NCBI RefSeq assembly: GCF_003419895.1
Contig: NZ_QPMM01000006.1
Span: forward strand, 310,001-374,000
Reading direction: 5' to 3'
Origin: Chitinophaga silvatica
GTDB taxonomy: Bacteria > Bacteroidota > Bacteroidia > Chitinophagales > Chitinophagaceae
Length of the DNA stretch: 64,000 nucleotides
Under the pieces are notes generated by a model, which did not search any database, had not been told where the DNA came from, and saw nothing but the letters and a program-made list of their open reading frames with translations. Position numbers and translations under genes: made by a program. Below are positions 26,863 through 36,122 of the stretch, in pieces. Each line of letters starts with the position of its first letter. Position 1 is the stretch's first letter.

Positions 26863-27348
26863 TTATTTTGAATGGTCCTGTTTGCCACCACTTTTGCTGA
26901 TTAATCTGGTTTCTCTTATCACCATTTCCTGAGAAAGTGCTTTACACATATCGTAAATAGTGAGTGCTGCAATACTCGCACCCGTCAGGGCTTCCATTTC
27001 AACTCCTGTTTTACCTGTAGTTTTTACAGTACATCTGATAATAGCTTCTTCCCCTGCCAGGTGAATTTCGATATCACATCCATCGAGTAAAATTGTGTGG
27101 CATAAAGGAATTAATTCAGGTGTTTTTTTGGCTGCCATTATTCCTGCAATGATTGCAGTTTGAAACACACCACCTTTGCGGGTATGGATCTCATTTCCCT
27201 GAAATTGATCCCGAATAATTGCAGGCAGATATACCTTGCTTTCAGCAATAGCTACACGATAGGTATCATGTTTACCACTAATATCTACCATGGCCGGTTG
27301 GCCTGTTTCATTGAGGTGAGTGAAACCACTGTTTGATTCATTGGACAT
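26863..27348 (-). CDS. moaC: Cyclic pyranopterin monophosphate synthase
   Basis: Second enzyme of molybdopterin synthesis, acting after MoaA. The 161 residues begin with the family motif MVDISGKHDTYR and contain KKTPELIPLCHTI and KTTGKTGVEMEALTG with the catalytic lysine region. The start is ATG 27348, with TACATTTG at 27381-27388. It heads the moaC-mobA pair and is divergent from moeA with 49 bases between. Confidence 0.95.
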   Translation of the reverse strand: MSNESNSGFTHLNETGQPAMVDISGKHDTYRVAIAESKVYLPAIIRDQFQGNEIHTRKGGVFQTAIIAGIMAAKKTPELIPLCHTILLDGCDIEIHLAGEEAIIRCTVKTTGKTGVEMEALTGASIAALTIYDMCKALSQEMVIRETRLISKSGGKQDHSK

Positions 27349-27380
27349 AAAAGCATAAATTTAACTAGTATCACCTAATA

Positions 27381-27388
27381 CAAATGTA
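27381..27388 (-). promoter_or_regulatory. Putative -7 element (TACATTTG) of moaC-mobA
   Basis: The minus strand reads TACATTTG in the 49-base divergent space between moaC and moeA, 32 bases before the moaC ATG. Confidence 0.5.
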
Positions 27389-27397
27389 ATTGAAAAG

Positions 27398-28603
27398 ATG
27401 TTGACTGTTACTGCTGCATACGAAATCGTCTTACGAACAGTTAGAGAATCAGGCACAGAAACCGTGCCTTTCGAGTATTCGTCCGGAAGAATTTTAAGGC
27501 AGCCAATATTGGCCGATCGCCCATTTCCACCCTTCGATAGGGTTATGATGGATGGTATTGCCATTAATTTCGACAGTTATGCCAGAGGACAACATATTTT
27601 CGGAGTTGAAGATGTCCAGGCTGCCGGGCAACCGCGATTACAATTATCCAATACTGCTAATTGCATTGAAGTAATGACAGGTGCTGTATTGCCAGAACTT
27701 ACAGATACAGTAATACCATATGAACATCTTACACTAAGTGAACATGAAGGATTCAAAAGATTTACAGTGCATACTGCCGCTAAGAAGGGGCAACATATAC
27801 ATGAAGAAGGTAAAGATGTAAAGCAGGGAGCTATTCTCCTTGCGCCAGGTACCCTAATTGGACCGGCTGAAATCGGAGTTTTGGCTACTGTTGGTCAAAC
27901 TACTGTGGAAGTAAGCCGAAAGCCCAGGGTAGTGATTCTGGCAACCGGTGATGAACTGGTACAGGTACATGAAACGCCTGCACCGCACCAAATAAGGATT
28001 TCTAATGCATATAGTTTATTAGCTGCGCTGAAAGCAATGGATATTGATGCAGAATTCATACACCTGACTGATGATGAGGATATTATGTCGGCTACCCTTA
28101 CAAGCTTATTATCGGATACAGATATCTGGATAAGTTCGGGTGCTGTTAGCGCAGGTAAATACGATTTTCTTCCTGCTATTTTACAGCAGTTGGGAATGAA
28201 ACAGCTATTTCATAAAGTGCAGCAGCGACCAGGGAAACCCTTTCTGTTTGGAGAATTTGAGAATGGTCCGGTTGTTTTTGCATTGCCTGGAAATCCTGTT
28301 TCCAGTTTTATGTGTTTTTATCGTTATGTACGCCCCTATATTTTAGCAGCAATGCGTGGTCAGGTTTCCCAACCAATTTATGCTGAATTGTCAGAGAAAG
28401 TAGTATTTGAAGCTAATCTCGAATATTTTTTACCGGTTAAACTGGAAGTTAATACTTCGGGAGTTGTGTTGGCTCATCCCCAACCCTATCAGGGCTCTGG
28501 TGATTTGGCAAGTTTGTTGAATGCTGATGGCTTTCTTGTTTTACCCGCTGCTGATAGTTATTTTGAGAAAGGAAAATCTTTTCAGGTCTGGAAGTTTCGT
28601 TAA
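27398..28603 (+). CDS. moeA: Molybdopterin molybdenumtransferase MoeA
   Basis: Inserts molybdate into adenylated molybdopterin. The 401 residues carry PPFDRVMMDGIA near residue 50, MTGAVLPELTDTVIPYE, ILATGDEL, the SGAVSAGKYDF loop (usually SGGVSxGxYD) and LPGNPVSS. Family length. No separate mogA was found here, so molybdopterin adenylylation must be encoded elsewhere. It is followed by the DUF1800 gene after 45 bases. Confidence 0.94.
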   Translation: MLTVTAAYEIVLRTVRESGTETVPFEYSSGRILRQPILADRPFPPFDRVMMDGIAINFDSYARGQHIFGVEDVQAAGQPRLQLSNTANCIEVMTGAVLPELTDTVIPYEHLTLSEHEGFKRFTVHTAAKKGQHIHEEGKDVKQGAILLAPGTLIGPAEIGVLATVGQTTVEVSRKPRVVILATGDELVQVHETPAPHQIRISNAYSLLAALKAMDIDAEFIHLTDDEDIMSATLTSLLSDTDIWISSGAVSAGKYDFLPAILQQLGMKQLFHKVQQRPGKPFLFGEFENGPVVFALPGNPVSSFMCFYRYVRPYILAAMRGQVSQPIYAELSEKVVFEANLEYFLPVKLEVNTSGVVLAHPQPYQGSGDLASLLNADGFLVLPAADSYFEKGKSFQVWKFR

Positions 28604-28648
28604 ACCTACGGTATAGTTTTTAGTCTTATTTCTTAAACTCTTTTCTTT

Positions 28649-30094
28649 ATGGCTGTAGTAGATCAACAATTACAGCTGCAACATCTTGCCTGGAGGGCTG
28701 GCTTTGGAGAAACCCTTCCTACTATCTCTGATTGGGATAATAAACGGCGCAAAGAAATTGTGAACAAAATTCTGATGGGAAAATCTAATAAGTCTGTCAG
28801 TGATGTAATAGTTGTTTCAGACAGTGAGTTACCCAATTTTCGCCGCAAAAAGGATATGACGGCGGAAGAACGGAAACAGTTGCAGCAAATGAATACCCAG
28901 GGGATCAAAGATCTCAATGTAAGTTGGCTCAATACTATGATTCACAGCGAACATCCGCTGAGAGAGAAGATGAGCCTTTTCTGGCATGGACATTTTGCAT
29001 GCAGAACCCAAAATGTGTTATTCAATCAACAATTATTAAGCGTTATCAGAGATAATGCTTTGGGAGAATTTGGAGACTTGCTATCAGCAGTTTCCAAAAG
29101 TCCTGCAATGTTAGAATTCCTAAATAATCAGCAGAATCGTAAGCAGCATCCCAATGAGAATTTTGCCCGGGAAGTAATGGAGTTATTCACATTGGGTAGA
29201 GGGAATTATACAGAGTATGATGTGAAAGAGGCGGCAAGGGCCTTTACCGGATGGGGATACGACGCAGAAGGTAATTTTGTTTTTAGAGATAAGCAGCACG
29301 ACGATGATAGTAAATTGTTCTTAGGCAAACAGGGTAAATGGAATGGAGATGATATTCTGAAAATACTATTAGACCATCCTCAAACAGCTACATTCATCAC
29401 ACGCAAGATTTACAGATTCTTTGTTTCAGAAACTCCGGATGAAGAGAGAATAGCGGAACTTTCGAAGAAGTTTTATCATTCGGGCTACAAAATCAGGACT
29501 TTGATGAAAGAGATATTTATGTCTGATTGGTTTTATGATAGTAGCCTGGTGGGGAATAAAATAAAATCTCCTGTAGAATTATTGGTAGGAATCCGAAGAA
29601 CTGTGCCAATGGATTTTGAAAAAGAGGAAGTGATGCTGCTATTCCAGAGAGTATTGGGGCAATTGTTGTTTTATCCGCCAAATGTGGCCGGATGGCCAGG
29701 TGGGAGGAACTGGATAGATAGTTCGAGCCTGATGTTCAGGCTTCGTGTACCACAGGTTATCTTCTATTCTGATGTGCTTAATATCAAGCCAAAAGAATTA
29801 ATGGCAGAAATGGGTGATGGTAATAATTATAAAATGACTTTGCAGATCAATGAGTTTCTGAAAAAACAATATGCAAAGAAGGTAAATGCCACTATTCTTT
29901 GGGAGAGTTATCTGAAAGGCTTTGAGAAAGTTGAAAGAGCCTCTCTGGCTAAGGCTATTGCAGATTCACTGTTGCAAAACAGGAATGTAAATGCGGTATT
30001 GTTGGATAAATATGCAGATAGCAGCAATAGAGAAAGTTATATTAAAACTATTACTATAGATGTAATGAGTACACCTGAATATCAGTTGTGTTAA
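28649..30094 (+). CDS. DUF1800 family protein
   Basis: The 481-residue protein has the hallmarks of DUF1800: LQHLAWRAGFGETLP at the N terminus, FWHGHFACRTQN (residues about 110-125), FAREVMELFTLGRGNYTE, EAARAFTGW, and NVAGWPGGRNWIDS near residue 345. Function is unknown across the family, though members are usually paired with DUF1501 proteins. No signal peptide is visible, unlike the following DUF1501 partner, which has a Tat signal. The gap to that partner is 25 bases. Confidence 0.88.
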   Translation: MAVVDQQLQLQHLAWRAGFGETLPTISDWDNKRRKEIVNKILMGKSNKSVSDVIVVSDSELPNFRRKKDMTAEERKQLQQMNTQGIKDLNVSWLNTMIHSEHPLREKMSLFWHGHFACRTQNVLFNQQLLSVIRDNALGEFGDLLSAVSKSPAMLEFLNNQQNRKQHPNENFAREVMELFTLGRGNYTEYDVKEAARAFTGWGYDAEGNFVFRDKQHDDDSKLFLGKQGKWNGDDILKILLDHPQTATFITRKIYRFFVSETPDEERIAELSKKFYHSGYKIRTLMKEIFMSDWFYDSSLVGNKIKSPVELLVGIRRTVPMDFEKEEVMLLFQRVLGQLLFYPPNVAGWPGGRNWIDSSSLMFRLRVPQVIFYSDVLNIKPKELMAEMGDGNNYKMTLQINEFLKKQYAKKVNATILWESYLKGFEKVERASLAKAIADSLLQNRNVNAVLLDKYADSSNRESYIKTITIDVMSTPEYQLC

Positions 30095-30119
30095 TCTTTG
30101 TATCTCTAAACTATATTTT

Positions 30120-31325
30120 ATGCTAATACTTAACAGGCGTAAATTTTTGCAGGTAGGTTCTTTGGCGTCGGCTTCTTTAATGCTTCCTAAGTTTTTAAAA
30201 GCAATGGAAGCCAGGCCTCTGGTTCCCGCTGGGAATAAAGTATTGGTGATTATTCAGCTTTCAGGGGGAAATGATGGGTTAAATACAATAGTCCCCTATC
30301 GTAATGATATTTATTATAGAGAACGACCTACATTGAGTTTGAAACAGGATGGAATTTTAAGGTTGAATGATGAACTGGGCATTCATGCTAAATTAAAGGG
30401 TTTTAAATCTTTATATGATGATGGCATGCTAGGTGTTTTAAATAATGTAGGATATCCAAATCCGGATCGTTCTCATTTTAGATCGATGGATATCTGGCAA
30501 TCTGGCTCTCCGGCCAGTGAATATTGGACTGATGGCTGGATTGGCCGTTATCTTGATGCCCAGTGTAAAGGTTGTGATAAACCTACGCAGGCATTGGAGA
30601 TAGATGATACTTTAAGCCTGGCTATGAAAGGAAATAGTAATAAGGGCTTAGCGCTTACTGATCCGGCAAGATTGTATGGAACCAGCAACGATAAATACTT
30701 TACAGATCTGTTGCAACAGCGTACAAACGATGATCATGAACATAGTAATGTAGATTATCTATATAAAACTATGCGGGAAACAGTTTCTTCGGCATCTTAT
30801 ATCCAACAACAATTCAAGTCATTTCAAACAACTGCTTCTTACCCTAACACCGAATTGGGCCGGGATATGAAAACAATTGCAAGTTTGATTTTATCAGACA
30901 TCAATACAAAAGTTTTTTATGTCTCTCATGGGAGCTTTGATACTCATGTGAATCAGCAGGATCAGCAAGCCCGTTTATTTAATCAGTTGAGTGATGCAGT
31001 AACCGCATTTACTGATGATCTTAAACAACATCATAGGTTTGAAGATGTGGTAGTAGTTACTTTCTCAGAGTTTGGAAGAAGGGTTAGCCAGAATGCGAGT
31101 GGAGGTACAGATCATGGTACGGCTAATAATATGTTTGTTATTGGGGGAAATCTGAAGCAGGCAGGGGTTTTAAATGATGGTCCGAATTTGCAGCAATTGA
31201 AAGATGGGGATTTACAGTATAGTGTAGATTTCAAAAGCGTGTATGCTACACTGTTAGCCAATTGGTTGCATGCCAATGATAAAGAAATTTTAAAGCAGGA
31301 TTATCCGTTGATGTCTTTTGTTTGA
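30120..31325 (+). CDS. DUF1501 family protein with Tat signal
   Basis: The 401-residue protein starts with the twin-arginine signal NRRKFLQVGSLASASLMLP, indicating export in folded form. The body fits DUF1501, a sulfatase/alkaline-phosphatase-like fold: QLSGGNDGLNTIVPY, DRSHFRSMDIWQSG, SHGSFDTHVNQ and TFSEFGRR then GTDHGTANNMFVIGG. Metal-binding and catalytic roles are not proven in the family. It pairs with the DUF1800 gene and ends before a bidirectional hairpin. Confidence 0.88.
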   Translation: MLILNRRKFLQVGSLASASLMLPKFLKAMEARPLVPAGNKVLVIIQLSGGNDGLNTIVPYRNDIYYRERPTLSLKQDGILRLNDELGIHAKLKGFKSLYDDGMLGVLNNVGYPNPDRSHFRSMDIWQSGSPASEYWTDGWIGRYLDAQCKGCDKPTQALEIDDTLSLAMKGNSNKGLALTDPARLYGTSNDKYFTDLLQQRTNDDHEHSNVDYLYKTMRETVSSASYIQQQFKSFQTTASYPNTELGRDMKTIASLILSDINTKVFYVSHGSFDTHVNQQDQQARLFNQLSDAVTAFTDDLKQHHRFEDVVVVTFSEFGRRVSQNASGGTDHGTANNMFVIGGNLKQAGVLNDGPNLQQLKDGDLQYSVDFKSVYATLLANWLHANDKEILKQDYPLMSFV

Positions 31326-31333
31326 AAATACAT

Positions 31334-31365
31334 AGCCCATTCGGCTACGTATAACCGAATGGGCT
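31334..31365. terminator. Hairpin between convergent DUF1501 and lipoprotein genes
   Basis: A perfect 11-base-pair stem AGCCCATTCGG/CCGAATGGGCT with a 10-base loop. There is no strong T run on either side, so it may serve both genes as a bidirectional end or need Rho. Confidence 0.65.
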
Positions 31366-31384
31366 GTAAAATATTATGACAGAA

Positions 31385-31894
31385 TTATCTGACTTGTGAG
31401 ATCAATGCTCTGAATGCCCCGTCCTGAACGGCAACATCGCCGCTAAAGCCCATTACATCTTTCAGCATACCCGAAAAACTTCCTTCAACTGCAATGTTGT
31501 CTATTTTATCAATAGTGATATAGAACATTTTGCTATTGGCAGAAGTATAGGTAGTTGAGTAAAGCGAATTGGTAGCTACCGTCATGCTATTTCCTTTCTG
31601 AGTAACATAATAGGTACCCGGAGTAAATGGAAGTTCGGCCTTAGCAAGTGTGAAAGTAATGACATCACCATTATAGCTATGAGCGGTAATTTCCATGCGA
31701 GGGTATTGTTTTTCAGGATTTTGTTCCTCAGGATCAGGGATATATATAACGCCAGTCGGATTTTCTGACAAGTATATTTTGTTATCCATTTTCATAGAGA
31801 CAAATCGACGTAAACGGCTATCTTCTTTGACTTTAGAACAAGATACACTCAGTAGGGCAACTATGCCAAGTAAAAAGAACGCAGATTTTCGCAT
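31385..31894 (-). CDS. DUF6252-like lipoprotein
   Basis: The 169-residue protein begins MRKSAFFLLGIVALLSVSCSK, a lipoprotein signal with the cysteine at residue 19. The remaining beta-rich domain (FVSMKMDNKIYLSE... FTLAKAELPFTPGTYYVT... GSFSGML) resembles DUF6252-type proteins of Bacteroidota. Function unknown. It stands alone between two hairpins. Confidence 0.6.
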   Translation of the reverse strand: MRKSAFFLLGIVALLSVSCSKVKEDSRLRRFVSMKMDNKIYLSENPTGVIYIPDPEEQNPEKQYPRMEITAHSYNGDVITFTLAKAELPFTPGTYYVTQKGNSMTVATNSLYSTTYTSANSKMFYITIDKIDNIAVEGSFSGMLKDVMGFSGDVAVQDGAFRALISQVR

Positions 31895-31984
31895 AGGTTC
31901 AATTATAAACAGGCTTTAAAATTGGTCCTAAAATTAAACATTTCTAAATATAAAAACGGATATAGGACAAACATTGTTACATAA

Positions 31985-32018
31985 AAACGCCAGGCTATTA
32001 AAGAATTGCCTGGCGTTT
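31985..32018 (-). terminator. Intrinsic terminator of the OPT transporter gene
   Basis: An 11-base-pair stem AAACGCCAGGC/GCCTGGCGTTT followed on the minus strand by TTTTTAT, 21 bases after the stop. Confidence 0.85.
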
Positions 32019-32039
32019 AAATCTTTACAAACTTATCTA

Positions 32040-34088
32040 CTAAGCTTTACGGGCAATGCGGTATAAGTACCAGCCCATAAACGCAAAAAATGCACATCCT
32101 ATTATATAATAACCGTTGCTTCCGATAATCTTGATAATTCCGGCATCTAAATGCAAGGCACTTAATACAGCTGCAGAACTATCGAATCCGGCCAGCACGG
32201 CTATTATTACACCTGCCACCGCTCCTCCTGCCACTAATCCGGTGGCAAAAAGATTTCCTTTACCTAATTCCTCTTCTTCAGGGGCAACTTTCTTATTACT
32301 CTTCTTCTGTTTATAATCTACAACTCCGCGAATTGCTCCACCAACAAAAATAGGCAGGGTGGTAGACAATGGCAGATAAGCCCCTACAGCAAAAGATAAG
32401 GAGTTAATACCGCAAAGCTCCATAGTAATTGCCAGGAAGGCTCCTGCAATAACAAATTGCCAGTCGAGTTTCCCTGATAAAATACCTATATCCAGTGTAG
32501 CCATTAACGTTCCTTGAGGTGCAGGGAAATAAATACTACCGATAGCATGGTCTTTTACTCCGTGAGCAATCATTTCTCTGGTTGGATTATCGAGGAACTT
32601 CACAGTAAGCCCGATTACGATGGAAGAAACTATAGCTCCAATAAATAACGCAATCTGCTGATATTTCGGAGTTGCTCCTACAATATAACCGGATTTCAGG
32701 TCCTGGCTTGTTCCTCCGGCGTTAGCGGCAGCAATGCAGATCATACCTCCTACAACCAATGCCATAGGCTCGTAAACTTTACCTGTCCACCCAACTGATA
32801 TAAAAACCAGGCAGGTACCCATAAGGGTAGCGATGGTCATTCCGGAAATTGGATTATTGGATGAGCCGATAAGCCCAACTATGCGGCTGGAAACGGTAAC
32901 GAAAAATGCACCGAATATAACAACCAGTAAACCGATCAGCAATTTCTGACCAACAGAAGCACCTGGCAGTTGTGGTAAAAATGCCATTAATAATACAAGT
33001 CCAATGCTACCTATTAGTACAACTTTCAGGCTTAAATCCCTTTCTGTTCTTGGAACTTCTGCAGGTTTAGCTGATTTGTCGCCAGAGGTTTTTATGGAAC
33101 TCAGACTTCCTTTGAAAGAAGCTATGATAGTTGGAATTGTTTTCAGTAGGGTGATGAAACCACCTGCAGCTACTGCTCCCGCTCCGATTTGCCTTACATA
33201 TGCATAGTAAATAGCGGCCGAATAGTCATCGAAGGTATGCATGCCGGGGCTCCAGTTTCCTTGTCCACCTGCGGTTTCCAGATTAGCCAGATATCCCAAC
33301 TTTACAAGCTGGCTTGCAATAGTATCAGGAGGAATCAGCGAGGAGAGTAGTGGAATGAGGGCCAACCATGATAAAACACCACCGGCTACCAGTACTCCGG
33401 CTATTCTAGGGCCAATGATATAGCCTACTCCCATATATTCAGGAGTTATATCGGCACTGAGTTTAGCTGAAGGAAAGAATTTATTGGCCTGCTGGGTCAT
33501 GTACTCAGGAGTTTCAGCAATGACTCTCAATACTTTTTGAAGTATGGCATAGAGGAAGGCAAAGCCGAGGCCATAGAAGGCAGTTTTAGCGAAATCGCCA
33601 CCTTTTTCACCGGCAATTAAAACATCTCCGCATGCGGTACCTTCCGGGTAAGGGAGTACTCCATGTTCTTTAACGATAAGGGATCTTCTGAGAGGGATCA
33701 TCATTAAAGTACCAAGTATACCTCCGAAAATAGCCAGGGTAAGGATGGTGAGATAGTTAAAGTATTCTTTACCGATACCATCGCTTAGAAACAGAAACCC
33801 TGGAAGGGTAAATACCACACCGGCGGCGATAGATTCACCGGCCGATCCGGTAGTTTGAATGATGTTGTTTTCGAGGATGGTGGTTTTAAAGAATTTACGC
33901 CCTAAGGTAATAGCAATAACGGCAATCGGGATAGAAGCCGAAACTGTAAGACCAGCTTTTAATGCAAGATAAGTTGTTGCGGCGCCGAAAATAATACCGA
34001 AAATGCAGCCTAGCAGGATAGATTTAATTGTAAACTCTTTCATCTGAACCTCTGGTGGTACAAATGGTTTGAAATTGTTATCAGCCAT
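32040..34088 (-). CDS. OPT family oligopeptide transporter
   Basis: Inner-membrane transporter of 682 residues with about 15 hydrophobic segments. It has the bacterial OPT start EFTIKSILLGCIFGIIFGAATTYLALKAGLT, LPYPEGTACGDVL, SSNNPISGMTIAT, and AGGTSQDLKSGYIVGATP. Substrates are likely small peptides or metal chelates. The POT transporter lies upstream in the same direction across a long hairpin (34129-34223). Confidence 0.92.
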   Translation of the reverse strand: MADNNFKPFVPPEVQMKEFTIKSILLGCIFGIIFGAATTYLALKAGLTVSASIPIAVIAITLGRKFFKTTILENNIIQTTGSAGESIAAGVVFTLPGFLFLSDGIGKEYFNYLTILTLAIFGGILGTLMMIPLRRSLIVKEHGVLPYPEGTACGDVLIAGEKGGDFAKTAFYGLGFAFLYAILQKVLRVIAETPEYMTQQANKFFPSAKLSADITPEYMGVGYIIGPRIAGVLVAGGVLSWLALIPLLSSLIPPDTIASQLVKLGYLANLETAGGQGNWSPGMHTFDDYSAAIYYAYVRQIGAGAVAAGGFITLLKTIPTIIASFKGSLSSIKTSGDKSAKPAEVPRTERDLSLKVVLIGSIGLVLLMAFLPQLPGASVGQKLLIGLLVVIFGAFFVTVSSRIVGLIGSSNNPISGMTIATLMGTCLVFISVGWTGKVYEPMALVVGGMICIAAANAGGTSQDLKSGYIVGATPKYQQIALFIGAIVSSIVIGLTVKFLDNPTREMIAHGVKDHAIGSIYFPAPQGTLMATLDIGILSGKLDWQFVIAGAFLAITMELCGINSLSFAVGAYLPLSTTLPIFVGGAIRGVVDYKQKKSNKKVAPEEEELGKGNLFATGLVAGGAVAGVIIAVLAGFDSSAAVLSALHLDAGIIKIIGSNGYYIIGCAFFAFMGWYLYRIARKA

Positions 34089-34128
34089 AAAATGGAATTG
34101 GGTACTGCTTTAAAAAATACAAATAAAA

Positions 34129-34223
34129 AAAGGGATCTGGTCGAATTTTGAGAAAAGGAGCGGAGATTAAGTTCCAACTGCTACTTATAATTTCTCAAAA
34201 TTAATCTTCGATCAGATCCCTTT
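34129..34223 (-). terminator. Long terminator hairpin between POT and OPT genes
   Basis: AAAGGGATCTGGTCGAA pairs with TTCGATCAGATCCCTTT (16 of 17) and an inner TTTTGAGAAA pairs with TTTCTCAAAA, giving a two-part stem about 95 bases long. On the minus strand it is followed by TTTTTTTATTT. It ends the POT transcript; readthrough into OPT would be controlled here. Confidence 0.8.
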
Positions 34224-34240
34224 GTGCTTAAGAAGCGATA

Positions 34241-35950
34241 TTATCTAACGCCGTTCATCCATTTTTTCAGGAAGCCAGAAGATAAGAACAGCAATACAGC
34301 TGCGCCACCTGGCAGAATCACAAACACCATGAAGAATTCATAGAGGTTGTGAATAGTGAAACCTGCAAATGTTGGATAATTGATTGGCAGTTTAAGTTCG
34401 TGCAATTTATCCAGTTGTTGAGCGGTGGCCGTAATAGTACCATCCATGATTCCTCTCAGGTCAATACCATTTTCGGTAGCCAATTTGTATTTGTCCATTG
34501 TTGGAGGGAGCAATGCGCCCAAAGTACCTGCTAAAGCGTAACCTGCAGCATTTGCAAGGAACCAAACACCCATCAGCAAAGAAGCGAATCTTTGAGGAGC
34601 CAGTTTGGCAACCAGAGACAGGCCGATCGGAGACAGGCAAAGTTCACCGATTGTATGGAATAAATACATCAGAATTAACCAGCTAACACCTAACTTTTCG
34701 TTAGGGCCAAGGCTTTTCATTTGCAATGCAATAATGAAGAAACCTAATGCCAGTAATGCCAGACCTAAAGATTGTTTTACAGGAGAGATAGGTTCTAAAC
34801 CACGTTTTTGCAGTCTAATCCATACATAACTCATTGGGATAGCAAAAACGATGATAAAGATAGAGTTGGCATTTTGAATCAGGCTTGGAGGAAGGTTGAA
34901 GCCCAGGAAGTGACGATCGGTCTGATAATCAGCAATGAAAGTCAGGGAAGAGCCCGCCTGTTCGAAACATGCCCAAAAGAATATTACGAAGAAAGCAACG
35001 AAGTAGAGAACGATAATACGTTGTCTTTCAATTTTAGTGATCGATTTATCAGTTAATATCAATACAGCAAGGCTAATACCTACTGCATAAATAAATGGAT
35101 AAAGCCAGGATTTGATTGGATTTGGATCCAGAGACAGGAAGTGGATTCCAATAAAGAGTACAATTGCAAGTATAGAAACTCCTACCATTGCTCCCGTAGT
35201 GAATTTAGCTTTATCTGCTTCACCGGATGTATTACCAGCTTTTTTGCTAAAATCAGGTTTCCCACCAATAGGTTTTCCGTCCGGAGTTACCACATATTTG
35301 TCTTTCATGCGCATAAATATGAAGGTACCCAGGAACATTGCGATACTCGCAGCCAGGAAGCCCCATTTAAAAGCGCTTACAATTCTTACTCCATTTACTT
35401 CTCTATCACCCAGGAAAGGACAGATAGACATACCCAGGAAGGCGCCTACGTTGATACCCATGTAGAAGATAGTGAAAGCAGCATCCAAACGATTATCACC
35501 TTTCGGATAAAGGCTACCTACCATGGAGGAGATATTAGGTTTGAAAAAACCGTTACCAAAAATAATTACCAACAGGGCGATTAGAACAACCGTATTGGCC
35601 AATTGAATATTGGTGGCATAGAGAGTGGCACTTAAAACCATCAGTAATTGTCCGATACCCATTACAGTACCGCCGAGAATGATACAGCTTCTGTTACCGA
35701 GATAGCGGTCGGCTATATATCCGCCAAGCATAGGTGTAAGGTAGCAGAGTCCTAAAAATCCTCCATAAACATAAGAGGAATCAGCTTCGGAATAAGCAAG
35801 TGCATTTACCAGGAAGAGCGTCAATAACGCCCGCATACCATAAAAGTTAAACCGTTCCCACATTTCCGTGGCAAATAGTACTTTGAGTCCTTTAGGATGG
35901 CCCTTTTCTTGTACAGGGATTGACTCTAGCACATCAGCAGATTGCGTCAT
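34241..35950 (-). CDS. Proton-dependent oligopeptide transporter (POT/PTR family)
   Basis: MFS-type peptide symporter of 569 residues with 12 to 14 membrane segments. Signatures seen are EMWERFNFYGMRALL at residues about 30-45 (the ExxER-type proton-coupling motif), GGYIADRYLGNR, the PTR2 pattern FTIFYMGINVGAFLG, and FWACFEQAGSS. It probably imports di- and tripeptides. It is separated from the OPT gene by a strong hairpin, so the two peptide transporters are likely separate transcripts. Confidence 0.94.
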   Translation of the reverse strand: MTQSADVLESIPVQEKGHPKGLKVLFATEMWERFNFYGMRALLTLFLVNALAYSEADSSYVYGGFLGLCYLTPMLGGYIADRYLGNRSCIILGGTVMGIGQLLMVLSATLYATNIQLANTVVLIALLVIIFGNGFFKPNISSMVGSLYPKGDNRLDAAFTIFYMGINVGAFLGMSICPFLGDREVNGVRIVSAFKWGFLAASIAMFLGTFIFMRMKDKYVVTPDGKPIGGKPDFSKKAGNTSGEADKAKFTTGAMVGVSILAIVLFIGIHFLSLDPNPIKSWLYPFIYAVGISLAVLILTDKSITKIERQRIIVLYFVAFFVIFFWACFEQAGSSLTFIADYQTDRHFLGFNLPPSLIQNANSIFIIVFAIPMSYVWIRLQKRGLEPISPVKQSLGLALLALGFFIIALQMKSLGPNEKLGVSWLILMYLFHTIGELCLSPIGLSLVAKLAPQRFASLLMGVWFLANAAGYALAGTLGALLPPTMDKYKLATENGIDLRGIMDGTITATAQQLDKLHELKLPINYPTFAGFTIHNLYEFFMVFVILPGGAAVLLFLSSGFLKKWMNGVR

Positions 35951-36122
35951 AAAAATTGGTTAGTTTTAGCAATAGTTTGTTTAGACTTAGAGAACCTCTA
36001 AATATGGCAAGTTAAGTAAAATCGATTATCTCTGTAAAAAAATGCTGGAAATGCTCATTTTTTGCGCTTTTTTAAACTTTCTTTGCACTTTCTTTCCAAC
36101 CTGCATTATTTAGGTAATTCAT

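Noticed and set aside
35112..35584. Antisense frames of 117 and 147 codons inside the POT gene
   Set aside because: They lie wholly within a well-supported transporter gene and have compositions expected of antisense to membrane-protein codons.
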